Positions 1 through 9,102 are shown, numbered from the stretch's first letter. The stretch: DNA of 12,519 nucleotides from Chlamydomonas sphaeroides (GCA_001662425.1 BDDC01000671.1:36228-48746); one strand, 5' to 3'. Notes: generated by a model from the sequence alone, not told the origin. Made by a program: numbers and translations.

Positions 1-2573
1 CCCAGCGACTCGGCCATGCTGCACCACACCTCCAGCGTCTCCTCCGCCACGCTGCGCTGCTTGTCGGGCGCCAGCACGTACACGGTGCGCATGTTGTGCA
101 GCCTGGGGGTTGGGGGGCCGGGGAGAGGAGGGGAAGTTGGGGTGCGCCGGCGTTGGCGGAGAGGACCATCCCACGCCTGCCTGTGCTGCTCTCAACTGGG
201 CGTGCTTGGGTCGTGCATGCGCTCGGGTTGGGGCTGCACCCGGGTGCGGCTGTGCACTCGTCACCCATCGGGTGCGGCCCCACCTGTCGGCCAGCTTGAT
301 GAGGATGACCAGCGGCTCCTCAAACGCCAGGTCCACAATCAGCTTGCGCAGCTGCTTGAAGTGCTCCGGCGGGTATTGCGCCCAGCCCTGATGGAGGGTA
401 GAGGGTCGGGGAAAGAGGGGCAGGGCTGGAGGGGCCGGGCCGGAGGGGCAGAGCTCGGGGTGCGAGCGGCAGCGGCGCAGCCCCCGGCCCCCCTGCCGCG
501 GCCCCCCCCCCGCTACCTCCGCACCTTCCGCTTGCCCCTCCGCAGCAGCTGGTTCATGTTGGACAGCTTGGACACCTGCGGCCGGGGAGGATGCGCGTGG
601 ACGGGTGGAGCTGAGCCGGGGTTGGGCGCTGCAACCCTCGAGCTCTCAGGGGCCACGTGTGGGGGCGAGCCAGCTCGCCCGCGCGGGTCGGGCGGCCGCC
701 GCCGCAGCCGTTGCGCCTTGCTGCGGCGACCGCCCGGCAACCCCCAACACACGCACCTGCGCCACCAGCGCCGACACGCGCGGCCCGAAGGCGGCCGTCA
801 TGGCGCCCAGGTCGATGGCCGTGTCGTCCAGCACGTCGTGCAGTACGGCAGCCATGATGCACGACACGTGCCTGCCGTACGGTTGGGCCCGGGAGGGGGA
901 GGCGGTCAAGGGGAGGCGGCCTAGGTGAGGGCGCCGCCAGCGTTTTCTTCGGCCTCTTGGGCCCAAGGCCCACGCCCGCTCCATGAGCCCCAGGCCCGGC
1001 CCCCCGGTCGACCCAGGTGGGTCGCACCTGGCTCGCCCCTCCGCCAGCAGCCTGTCCCCTACAGCCGACGCCCCATCCCAGCCCCGCACATGCCACATGA
1101 TCCCCGCATGTGCCCTACCGATCCTGCTCCGCGGCGCTGTGTGCAGGCGGCAGGCACGCCTCCACAATGAGCGCCGTCTCTATGCAGTGGCTAACGTACG
1201 GCTCGCCCGTCTTGCGCCGCTGGCTGGCGTGCGCCGCCGCCGCAAAGTCCACCGCCGCGCGCACGGCGGGGTGGCCGAAGAAGCGCGAGGCGGTCACATC
1301 CACCCCGTGCAGGTATAAGCGGCTCTGGGGGGGAAGCAGGTGGGCGAGGCGGCGGGGGAAATACCGAGGACGTCACGGACAAGGTACGAGGCAGCGGGGG
1401 AAGGGAGATCCGCATGCGCTTGTACGTGCGCCTTGAGGCCGGCCAACCGCGCGCGAGGGTCGCTGGAGGAGCGCGACGCGGTCGCGTCCAAGCCGGTGGC
1501 TGACATGCCGGGTGGGCTCGGCAGCTTTGGGGTTTGGGGGTTAGGGTCTGTGTGCGCACGGTCACGGGCGCTCCTGTCCCTTCCCGCGTGTGCGCATGTG
1601 CTGAAGTGGCAGAGCAGGTGCGGAGTAGGGGGCTTTGAGATGACTGCGGCCGTGTATGACCCAGCAAGGTGCGGGTGTAGCAGCAGCAGCAGCCCAACCG
1701 CCGCCCTGAAGCAGCAGCGGGCCGCCGCAGCAGCGGCAGCAGCGGCAGCAGCAGCAGCAGCGGCCGCTTGCACTCGCGACGGCTGCTGCTGCTGCTGCCC
1801 ACCCCGGAACGGCGCAGGGCCTCCGCTGGGCTGTGGCTTTCGGCGCCGCACCTGCTCCCGCTCCGAGCGCCGCCGGTCCACGTGCACGAACTCCGACAGC
1901 ACCGCCATGAGGTTGTAGCTGAGCGCGCCCAGCGCCACCGACAGCGCGCACAGCGTGGTGAACCACAGGCTAGCCACGTGATAGGTGGCGCCTGGGGGCC
2001 GTTTCCGGGGAGTGGTGAGGGGGTTGAGGCAGGCGGCAGGAAGACGGCGGCAGGTGTGTGGGTGGAGGTGGGTGGATAGGGAGGCAGGCGCGTCGGAAGA
2101 TAGGGGGGACGTAAGGGTCAAGACGTTAGGTGAGCTAGCGCGTGTGAGCAAAGGAAGGGGCTGCCAAGGGCGGGTAGGGTGCGCCGAGGCGATGGGGCGC
2201 AGCCTGGCCGTAGGGTGCGGGGCCGTTGAGCCGCCGTCACGGGCGAGCACCGCGAGGCGCGCAAAGCGCTACTATTGTGGTTGCGTGGTGTAATGGCATG
2301 CCGAAGGCTCAGCTGTGTGCCGCAGGCGTTAGTGGAAAAAAGCCCTTGAAGCACATGAGCGCCGCTTTCCTCGCACGCACCTGTAGTTGCGCCACCACTC
2401 CAGCCCAATATCAGAGGCGCGGCGGCCGCTGCTGCCGACAGCGAGGCGCGTGGCGCCGTGAACAAGTGCCTCCGTGGCCTTGCCCGCACGCAGCCGAGCA
2501 ATGTCCGTTGGAGCAGAGGACATCCCACTCGGGCTCCAATGAGGCCCAGGCCACGCGGCGCGATGCTCGGCAT
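1..2573 (-). CDS. RelA/SpoT homologue (RSH), chloroplast-type, 5' part
   Basis: RSH enzymes make and/or hydrolyse (p)ppGpp; algal and plant forms act in the chloroplast. Seven exons join in phase on the minus strand: 2573-2381, 1991-1852, 1324-1119, 871-757, 575-525, 387-284 and 102-1 (about 303 codons, open at the window edge). Residues 1-64 are Arg/Ala/Ser-rich with almost no acidic residues, like an organelle transit peptide. Residues about 70-96 form one hydrophobic segment. The HD hydrolase domain follows: QRRKTGEPYVSH (His157), the VLHDVLDDT box (His191-Asp192), SKLSNMNQLLRR, then IKLADRLHNMR (Asp269, Asn273). From memory, the QLLRR and HDV-DDT variants resemble one plant RSH subgroup. 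The synthetase and regulatory domains would lie outside the window. The HD domain is secure; exon 1 and the membrane exon rest on splice phase and composition only. The ATG at 2573 has A at -3. Confidence 0.85.
1325..1851 (-). other. RSH intron 2, with a triplet-repeat hairpin
   Basis: This 527-nt intron separates the exon with the hydrophobic segment from the first HD-domain exon. Its donor is CAG|GTGCGG and its acceptor follows a C-rich run; both sides are phase 0. It holds the CAG/CTG tract described separately. The tract is open in several frames and gives long Ala or Gln/Leu runs, but splice signals place it inside the intron. Confidence 0.65.
1679..1800. repeat. CAG/CTG triplet tract with a 17-bp inverted repeat
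   Basis: Interrupted CAG/CGG triplets run through about 1679-1692 and 1710-1766, followed by a CTG run at 1782-1798. The 17 bases at 1745-1761 are the exact reverse complement of 1782-1798, separated by a 20-nt loop. Either strand, and the RSH pre-mRNA, could therefore form a strong hairpin. Triplet tracts of this kind are common in volvocine introns, UTRs and low-complexity coding regions. Confidence 0.85.
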
Positions 2574-2998
2574 CGTTGCTTGGTGCTGACTCTACCGTTG
2601 CAAGCCTATGTCACCGATCCATGGCTATGTGCGCTACATGTGCAGTCAACAGCAAAGACGGCAGCGCGCAGAGCGAGCGAAGGCCAGAAGCCTCAGCGAT
2701 GTAGCAGGGTGAGTGCTGTGCTGCAGAGAGCTGTCAGCGGCAAACGATGGCCAATGTGGAGAATCGCAGTCCTGTAAGTGCGTGTTGCCTGGCTATGCGC
2801 GTTTTGGCCAACGCTCGCTCAGGATGCAGTGATGCCACACGCGTGACCTTTGTGCCACCGCCGACACATAGCAATGCCGCTACTGAGGATGACTGCTACA
2901 CATTGCGTACGCAACGACCCGTCAGTCTTGAAGGGGTAGGCACGCGGGACACGCACCCGGGGCCCCCGCGCCACACGCCACTTCTCGCGAAGTAGGTC
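2574..2998 (-). other. RSH upstream region; no gene seen
   Basis: This stretch lies between the proposed RSH start codon and a possible polyadenylation signal of the LUC7-like gene at 2999-3003. It should hold the RSH promoter and 5' UTR. I see no TATA box or other promoter element that I can support, and no convincing coding exon. The open frames here lack splice or domain support. Confidence 0.4.
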
Positions 2999-3003
2999 TT
3001 ACA
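2999..3003 (-). terminator. Possible TGTAA polyadenylation signal of the LUC7-like gene
   Basis: The plus-strand TTACA reads TGTAA on the minus strand. TGTAA is the known polyadenylation signal in Chlamydomonas and its relatives. It lies about 830 nt past the LUC7-like stop at 3834. That fits the long 3' UTRs of these algae or a 3' UTR interrupted by introns. A five-base match is weak evidence. Confidence 0.3.
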
Positions 3004-3833
3004 AAGAGGCCATTCTGCATTCAAGCAGCGCCGAAAACGTCGTTCGCAAAGCAATATCTGGCAGCGAGCAACGTCGCGCCCTGCCCCATCGTATCGTCGA
3101 TACACAGTCTCGTCTCCACACCTCCACAGCGCCACCCCAGCACTACCCCAGCCCCAACTCACAGCATCGATGCGGCATCGCCCGCCTAGCTCGGCGCTCC
3201 TTCCTGCGCATGCGGCGCTTGTTTCGCAATCGCAGAGCAAGTTCCGGCCCCACCGGGATGAGCACCAACCACATTCCGCAGCCTCCGCAGCCGCCAGTGC
3301 CTCCGCCTCGCTGCTCCCTGCCTGGCACCGCTGTAAGGCAGGGCGAAGGCGGGAGGCGAGCCGGGCATGGGCGTCGAGCTCGACCCACCTCCACCGCGCC
3401 GCGCCTAGTACCGCCGCCGCTCCTGCGACACAAGGGGGCATCAGCAAGGGCGCGTTGCTAGCAGGCCCTTGACATCCACGGCGTGCGATGTGGCTCTCCT
3501 TATTTCCGTGTTTCGGAATCCGAATGTCCGAGTATCGACTGAGGGCTCGCGTGGCAGTAAGCCTCTCCGCACCTGCCGCCGTACCTGCCCGGGTTCGACT
3601 CACCCACCGGCGCATACCATGGCCTGCTGCCGTTCACCGAAGCCCGCGACTGCCTCTGCTGCGACTGCCTCTCCAACATGCGGTAAGCGCGCCGGCGGCC
3701 GACAACAACCCAGGCAGCCGCATGCTCGCCAGCCCAACGCTCACCGCTGCGCTCGAGTCCGCCAGCCGCCACATAACAGGAGGGCGGCGCAAGAGAGGCC
3801 CAAAGCCTAAACAGTCGGCGCCGCGGCTCCCTA
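3004..3833 (-). other. Probable LUC7-like 3' UTR and possible tail exon(s)
   Basis: No independent gene is recognised. A possible further LUC7-like exon lies at about 3604-3670: its acceptor region is phase 0, it reads RQSQQRQSRASVNGS, and it ends at a GTGAGT donor. A 239-codon open frame at 2896-3615 on the minus strand has no motif that I recognise. Confidence 0.35.
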
Positions 3834-6102
3834 CTAGAGCCCCGCCCCAGCCCCAGCCCGCCCACCTCGGGTTCGACTTACCTCGTACTGCCCGTCGCGT
3901 GGCCGGTCGCGGTAGCTGCCGCTCCCTGACCTGTAATCGCGCTCTTCGTAGCCTCCGCGCCCCCGGTCGTCGTAGCCGCCCCGGCCGCGGTCCTCGTAGC
4001 CGCCTCGGGCGCCCCGGTCGTCGTACCCCCGGCCCCGGCTGTCGTCGTACCCGCGCCCGCGGCTGTCGCTCCCCCTGTCGTACCCGCGGTCATACCCGCG
4101 GCTGTCGTCGCGCCTGCGGGCACGGCACGGCAGCGATACGGACAACACACGTCAGCTTCGCCAGCCTAAGCGCTTCCGTGATCACCACCCCCTGCCATCA
4201 CCGAAGCCCCATGCTAGGCATTGCCCCGGTACCGCCGCAGCCCCGCCCGTCGTCTTGCCGGGCTAGGCTATCGTCCCGCCCACCTGTCGAAGCCCCGATC
4301 CGCATACCCTCGGCTGCCCCGGCTGTCGTAGCCGGCCCGGCCGCTGTCCTCGTAGCCGCGCCCGCGGCTGTCGGGCCTGCACGGCAGGAGGACACCGTAG
4401 CGTCACAAGCCAGCGTGCGTGAAAGGGCACACACGACGCGCTGTGCGCACACGCGGCGCTCGGCTTGCATTAGAGCTCGGGGCAATCCGAGTCCTCACGC
4501 GGCTGTGTAGCCGCGATGGCGTCGCAAGTGGAGGTACGGCCGCAAATCAGCTTGCCGAGCAGCCCAGAGCAGCGCGCTCGCTGGCCCACAGCCAGCGCTG
4601 GGTCGCGCACGCACCTGGGCGGCGAGCGCTCCCGCTCCCGCTCGCGCTCGCGCTCCGGTTGCCCGCTGCGCTCCCGCACGTACGGCTCGGGCTCCCGCGA
4701 CCGCGACCGGCCGTGGCCGTCGGCCCACTTGGTCTGCGGGCAGATGGCAAGGGACGGACCAAGTGGATGAGCACTCATGAAGACAGACAAGCTGCAGGGA
4801 AGCAAAACAGCGCGAAGCCGCATGGAGCGTGCGCACAACGACCCCATTGACTTGCCTGCAGCTCCGCGTGCTTCTCGCGGATGGCCTTCCAGCCCAGGTA
4901 CTGCTTGCCCGTCAGATGCTCCTGCACGGCACATGGTGAGCCGGGGCGCCAGGGGCTGGGGGTCCGGCAGCCCAGACGGCGGCTGCAGCTCTATGTTGCT
5001 CGATGCGGCTACACGCTTTACGGCTCATTTCTTCAGTCATATGTAGGGCTGGGCTACGCTGAGCCGCCAAGGGCGACGGCGGATTACGGCACACCGCGAT
5101 TCGTTGGATCCCACCCAGCCGCTTCTACGAGGCCCCCACCGCGGCCTGGCCTATACTTACCTGCGCAGCCAACTCCCGTGGGCTTGGATGCGTAGATGAA
5201 CGTACCTGCCGCCGCTGGTCATTGTCCGTACTGTTGATGAAAACGCCGCAGATGTCGCAGACGCTCATGGTGCGCTCGGGCGCGGTGAGGCTGCGGTGCA
5301 GGCGGTCGTGCTGCTGCTGCAGCTCCGACGCCTGCTGCGCGAGCGCCATGGACACGTCCACGTCGCCCGCCTCGCCGGCCTCCTGGCTTTTCTGCACAAG
5401 CTCTGCGGGCCAAGGAGACGAGGCGCAAAGGTAGGGTGATACAGTAAGTGCTGGGTACAGTCGAGGCACGCGGAGGGTGGGGATCCCCCGTCCCGTGTGA
5501 CACGGCCCCCCCCCGTCTCTCCCAGCGTCGCCTACTTACCCTTGGCCTTGGCTTGCATCTCCGCAAGGCGAGCCGCGTCCTCGGGTTTCAGTGGCCGTGC
5601 GCTGCTCTCGGCCTCGGCGCGGTCCTTGGCCTTGGCGATCTTGCGGTCCATTTCCCGGATGAGGTCCTCCAGCACCTTCATGAGGCGCCGCTCGTACCTA
5701 GCACCATCAAGCGACCATGCGTTAGCTAATGCGCACACACCGCCTCGCACGTCTTTCCCTGGAACCTGCTCACCGCTCGTGCTCGCGTGGGTCTTGTTTG
5801 TCATACTCGGCTTGTAAGTTTTCCCAGTCTATGTGGTCTTCGTGTATCTCGTAGCCGCAGGGACCTGGCGAAGATTCGGCATTCCTTCAGCGCGGGCGCG
5901 CACCCAGCAACAAATGGCAGCAAGGCTCACCTAGGTCGCTCCTGGTATTTTTAAAGAGGCCGTTGGGGCAAAGGCCAGCCAGCGCGTACTTGCAGACAGT
6001 GGGGTCGTCAAAGCGGAGCCTCCGGTTGGAGCGCTTGTCCAGAGGCACATTCCGCTCCTTGCCCATCAGCTCATCCAGCATAGCACGCATCGCATCGACC
6101 AT
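3834..6102 (-). CDS. LUC7-like U1 snRNP-associated splicing factor
   Basis: LUC7 proteins bind U1 snRNP in the nucleus and influence 5' splice-site choice. Eight exons join in phase: 6102-5931, 5864-5774, 5697-5540, 5402-5206, 4921-4856, 4733-4615, 4376-4284 and 4113-3882 (376 codons). If the last donor is not used, 15 more codons run to a TAG at 3834-3836. The start MVDAMRAMLDELMGKERN is the LUC7 signature, with a good context (A at -3, G at +4). The first zinc finger is CCCH (Cys37, Cys45, Cys60, His65). Residues about 89-180 are charged, helical and coiled-coil-like. The second finger has Cys189, Cys192 and His208, but Tyr214 stands where the last His is expected. Residues about 238-268 are Arg/Glu/Ser-rich, and 269-376 are SRGRGYDDRG-type repeats. 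HLTGKQ places it nearer the LUC7L3/plant LUC7RL branch. The C-terminal end is unresolved. Confidence 0.9.
3882..4376 (-). repeat. Gly-Tyr-Asp-Arg repeat coding tail of the LUC7-like gene
   Basis: Exons 7 and 8 encode about 108 residues of degenerate repeats such as GYDDRGRGG, SRGRGYDD and GYEDRGRGG. The underlying DNA is also repetitive. One 62-codon open frame on the plus strand over this area is only its shadow. RG-rich tails with tyrosines are known in RNA-binding and condensate-forming proteins; a role here is inference. Confidence 0.8.
4734..4855 (-). other. Intron 5 of the LUC7-like gene, GC-AG type
   Basis: Exon 5 ends ...GAGCTGCAG and the intron begins GCAAGT, not GT. CAG|GCAAGT is the consensus for the rare GC-AG class spliced by the major spliceosome. 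The acceptor is CCCGCAG at 4734-4740. Both sides are phase 0, joining KHAELQ to TKWADG. I found no GT donor nearby that keeps the frame and the conserved residues. Confidence 0.75.
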
Positions 6103-8094
6103 TGTGGCAAGCTTGCGCAGGCCCCGGAGGGACCTGGATGCGGGCGCACTAACGTTGGCAGCGGTCTCGACAGGAAGAACGAAAAGCTTGCAGGTAGCTA
6201 TGGCATGTAGCCCGTGCTGAGCTTCCGTGTGCCCGCGACAAGTGCAACATTGTGGAGAAGTACGACACGCCGAACCCATTGCCCCGGCTCCCGGGGACCC
6301 ACCGGACAAGTTCCGCACGTCGGCCGCGCGGTCTTCCCTTGCCAGAGAATTTCCCTTTGCAACGCATGTGCACGGATTCATCCCTCCCGGTCCGTCCCGT
6401 GCAAGGGCGAGGCATCTGCCGCAGGGGTCCTGCCGCGCGCCACGGACGCGATGCCGGCACTGATGCCGGACGACGTGCAGCAGGGCCTGACCCGTGACAG
6501 CCTTCTGTGGCAGGGCCTGGGGCACGTTGGCGATGAGCTACTGTGGTGCCGCAGGATCATCTGAGCGGCCGTGCCGGAGGTGCCGGGCTGCCGGCGCAGC
6601 GCGACGTATCAGCGCCGCCGGGCAGGCGTCGAGCGCGCTCTTGGCTCGAGGTCGGCGGTGCAAAAGCCGTGGAAGTGAGTGTACAGATTGCCGCTCCGGC
6701 CGTTGAGAGGTTCAGCGACGCCTCGAGCGACACGATGTCACTCCCGCCTGCGTTGTGCTGGACGGCCACGGCGAGGAGGCGACGACAGCAGCTGGCAGCT
6801 TCTCTGGGTGGCCGTTCGCCTGAGCGTGCCAGTGTTGGCTTTGGTGAGGTGACTTACTGCGGCGGCGCCTGCCAATGAAGCGTTGGCGCGGGTCGTGGGG
6901 TGCACAGGCGCAGGTGCGTCGTGCTGGTGGCGGCTAGGGCCCTGTGGGCGCGGCGTGGTCGGTGATGTTCGCTGCGCACGCATAAACTCAAGCAGGTGCG
7001 GAGCTGGTTCCCACGGGGCTGCTTTTCACCAGCGGCGATCACGGTGGTCGCGGTGCTTGAGTCCACCCGGGCTGCAACGAAGGCCGACTAAGGTCACACA
7101 TCGTGCGGGCGGGGTTCTTTACAGCGTATCACCCACACGCAGCCAGGAGGCCCGCAGCCGGCTTCCTGCACACCGCCGCCCACCATGGCTGCCACGCGCT
7201 GCGCGCGCCGCTCAACCACACAACCGCAATAAGGAATGGCGCAATATGCCGCAATGGGGGGGGGGGTCAACGGCCAGCTACTGGATCTAGTATGTAGCGC
7301 AGACGAGAGGCGGCGGAAGGCAAGGCCTGCTCAACTAGCACCCTTGGCAGCACCAGGCGCCCCCTCCCCCGACCTCAGGCCACAAGTGTACTAGCAAAGG
7401 TGCACATAGTATTGTTGGTTCGAGCAGCCGGCACGTCCTGGCCGGCACACATAAAGCGCGTCCGAGACATGGCACGCATCGCTGTTTCTTCTCCTCGCTA
7501 ACCGCCACAGAACGAAACCCAATCCCGATGCACAAGCCTACAGCTAGGAGGGGCAGCTCCGTTTTTGCCCTTCTTTCGCCCTTCATAACGCTCGGCGGCG
7601 CTCCAATCTCCGAGGCAAGGTATTCCCTAATTGAAATCTAGGAAAGGGGCAGAGCACAAGCCCCAAGCCCCGGCCCGTTGTGCAGCCCGCAGCGTCACTA
7701 CCAAACAAGATGATCATACTCCGATTGTGGGAAGTGGCGGAGCCCCAACCCCCGTTATTCGATCGGACTCTTAGGGACAGGCCGCTCTCAGGCTCTGGCC
7801 ACCCTCAGATCAAGCGCGGCGGCACCGCTTCTACGCCACCTCGCGGCACATTCCAAGTAAGCATATATGCAGGTGGCTGCTCTCAGCGCATCTAGTTTGC
7901 ATTGGCCTGCCAGAAACCCCGCCCGCCGCTTGGGCCAGCCAGGGATACGTCCGCCTGCGCAGCGCCGCCGCTACATTGATAAGTATGCAAAAAAGCTTAT
8001 CCCAACACGCCTGCCGTTGCAACGGTCGCTGCAACGAAAGCTTTGGACGGCATACGCCCCAGGCTTGCGCCTGGGCGCCGGCGACGCGCGCAGC
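6103..8094. other. About 2 kb without a supported gene; LUC7-like upstream region
   Basis: The first few hundred bases should hold the promoter and 5' UTR of the minus-strand LUC7-like gene. The right part should hold the 3' UTR of the gene at 8095-9102. A TTACA at about 7117-7121 (TGTAA on the minus strand) could be its poly(A) signal, though it is nearly 1 kb away. An 11-base G run lies at 7256-7266. Several open frames of 60-140 codons overlap on both strands, but none has a motif, a splice-phase partner or a convincing start. Confidence 0.4.
7256..7266. repeat. Poly-G run of 11
   Basis: Eleven consecutive G residues follow GCAAT. Runs of this length are prone to replication slippage and sequencing error and can form G-rich structures. 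No coding feature depends on it. Confidence 0.9.
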
Positions 8095-9102
8095 TTAGTA
8101 ACCGGTCGAGCCATAGTTGGACAGCAGGTCGGTCGCCTCGGATAGCTCGAGCCCGTCGTCGCCGTCGTCGACCAGGAAGTCCAGCGGATTCAACATGTCC
8201 GTGTTCGCGACCCAGGGATCGGCATCGCCAACGAAGAGCGGCGCCATGCCGCAGCCGCCGCAGCCGTTCAGCGGGATCCAGGGCAGCGCGTCCTCAAAGG
8301 CGCTGTGGAGGCCGTACAGAGGCTCCCGCTGCCCTGGGCCGCCGCCGTGGTCGGAGGCGCGGCGCGGCACCGCGGCCGGCGCCGGCGAGGCTGGCGGCTT
8401 GAGCACGTGTGCAGGGAGCGGCGCCAGCTGTCCGCCGCCCAGGAGCTTGCGGTCGCAGGGCGGGGGATAGTGGTAGCAATGCTCGAGGCCTGCTGCCGGC
8501 GCCGCCGCCACCATCATCAGCGCCAGCGAGGTGCCTACACACGGAGTGAGCTCGTCGGGGGTCATGTCCATGTGGTCACTTGCAGCGGCGCCGTTCTGGG
8601 TGGAGTCGGCCGCCGTCCGCGCATGGGAGTTGGCGGCTGCGACCGCCACAGCCGTGTGGGTGACGATGGCGCCGCCGGCTTGGGCCGTGGGGGGTTGATG
8701 CGCTAGGGCTTGGTGGAGGGGGGAGGTGAGGTCGTTGATCGCCGCCTGGAGGGCGCGAACCCAGGTGGCCTCTGCCAGGGGCGACGCGCGGTGGGTGGGC
8801 TTGAGCTCGCTTGCGAAGGTGAGGAGAGCGCTGGCGACCGTGTTGTCGAGGCTTGCGTTGACCGGCGTTGGAGTGCGTTGCGGAGGGGGTGTGGTTGGTG
8901 ACCAAGGGAGGGCGATGCGGGCGGGGGCGGCAGGGGCCGAGGAGGCGGACGATGGCGTCGCCGCGGCAGCCGCACGTCGACGGTGGGGCAGGGACTCGAA
9001 GGACGAGTCTAGCTGGTTGATGCTTTGTTGTTGTAGAGTGCTGGTGGCGCCTTGCGAGGTCTTCGCACGCTTGTTTGGGCGATACTCCGCCATATGCGCC
9101 AT
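8095..9102 (-). CDS. Hypothetical low-complexity protein with NLS-like start and acidic tail
   Basis: I do not recognise the family. A single exon of 335 codons runs from the first in-frame ATG (9102; a second ATG lies at 9093) to TAA at 8095-8097. The open frame continues upstream without an ATG. The start MAHMAEYRPNKRAKTS contains a short basic cluster like a nuclear localisation signal. The middle is rich in Ala, Pro, Ser and Thr, with a possible helical stretch around LLTFASELKPTH to LTSPLHQALA. The last about 35 residues, including PLDFLVDDGDDGLELSEA, mix acidic and hydrophobic residues as in transcription activation domains. No transmembrane segment or signal peptide is seen. GC-rich third positions and length support a real gene. 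A nuclear regulatory role is a guess, and an undetected intron is possible. Confidence 0.55.
   Translation of the reverse strand: MAHMAEYRPNKRAKTSQGATSTLQQQSINQLDSSFESLPHRRRAAAAATPSSASSAPAAPARIALPWSPTTPPPQRTPTPVNASLDNTVASALLTFASELKPTHRASPLAEATWVRALQAAINDLTSPLHQALAHQPPTAQAGGAIVTHTAVAVAAANSHARTAADSTQNGAAASDHMDMTPDELTPCVGTSLALMMVAAAPAAGLEHCYHYPPPCDRKLLGGGQLAPLPAHVLKPPASPAPAAVPRRASDHGGGPGQREPLYGLHSAFEDALPWIPLNGCGGCGMAPLFVGDADPWVANTDMLNPLDFLVDDGDDGLELSEATDLLSNYGSTGY

Noticed and set aside
554..1167. Long minus-strand open frames across RSH introns
   Set aside because: They run through clear donors and acceptors. Only the segments 757-871 and 1119-1324 carry HD-domain residues.
1529..1549. Telomere-like TTAGGG-containing stretch
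   Set aside because: Only a single TTAGGG is present, with G-rich surroundings; there is no array, and volvocine telomeres use a longer unit.
1294..1851. Long Ala/Gln-rich coding regions over the triplet tract
   Set aside because: Splice sites at 1852 and 1324 put the tract in an intron; the frames are by-products of triplet repeats.
3586..3604. tRNA B-box-like GGTTCGACTC (and a similar one at 3871)
   Set aside because: Both are explained as the reverse complement of splice donors GTGAGTCGAAC and GTAAGTCGAAC. No A box or acceptor stem fits.
2896..3615. 239-codon open frame on the minus strand
   Set aside because: It overlaps the proposed LUC7-like 3' region, its composition is mixed with many Cys, Trp and Arg, and no motif or splice-phase link supports it. 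Long chance frames are common in GC-rich DNA.
6103..6525. Open frame continuing upstream in frame with the LUC7-like start
   Set aside because: The family start MVDAMRAMLDELMG matches the known N-terminus and has a good context. The upstream part is Cys/Arg/Gly-rich without a motif, so it is more likely 5' UTR and promoter.
6440..6564. Plus-strand stretch reading MPDDVQQGLTRDSLLWQGL
   Set aside because: It looks protein-like for about 35 codons, but no start, splice partner or homologue could be named. It overlaps the LUC7-like upstream region.
6543..6878. Overlapping open frames on both strands
   Set aside because: Both are plausible by composition and neither has a domain or gene context.
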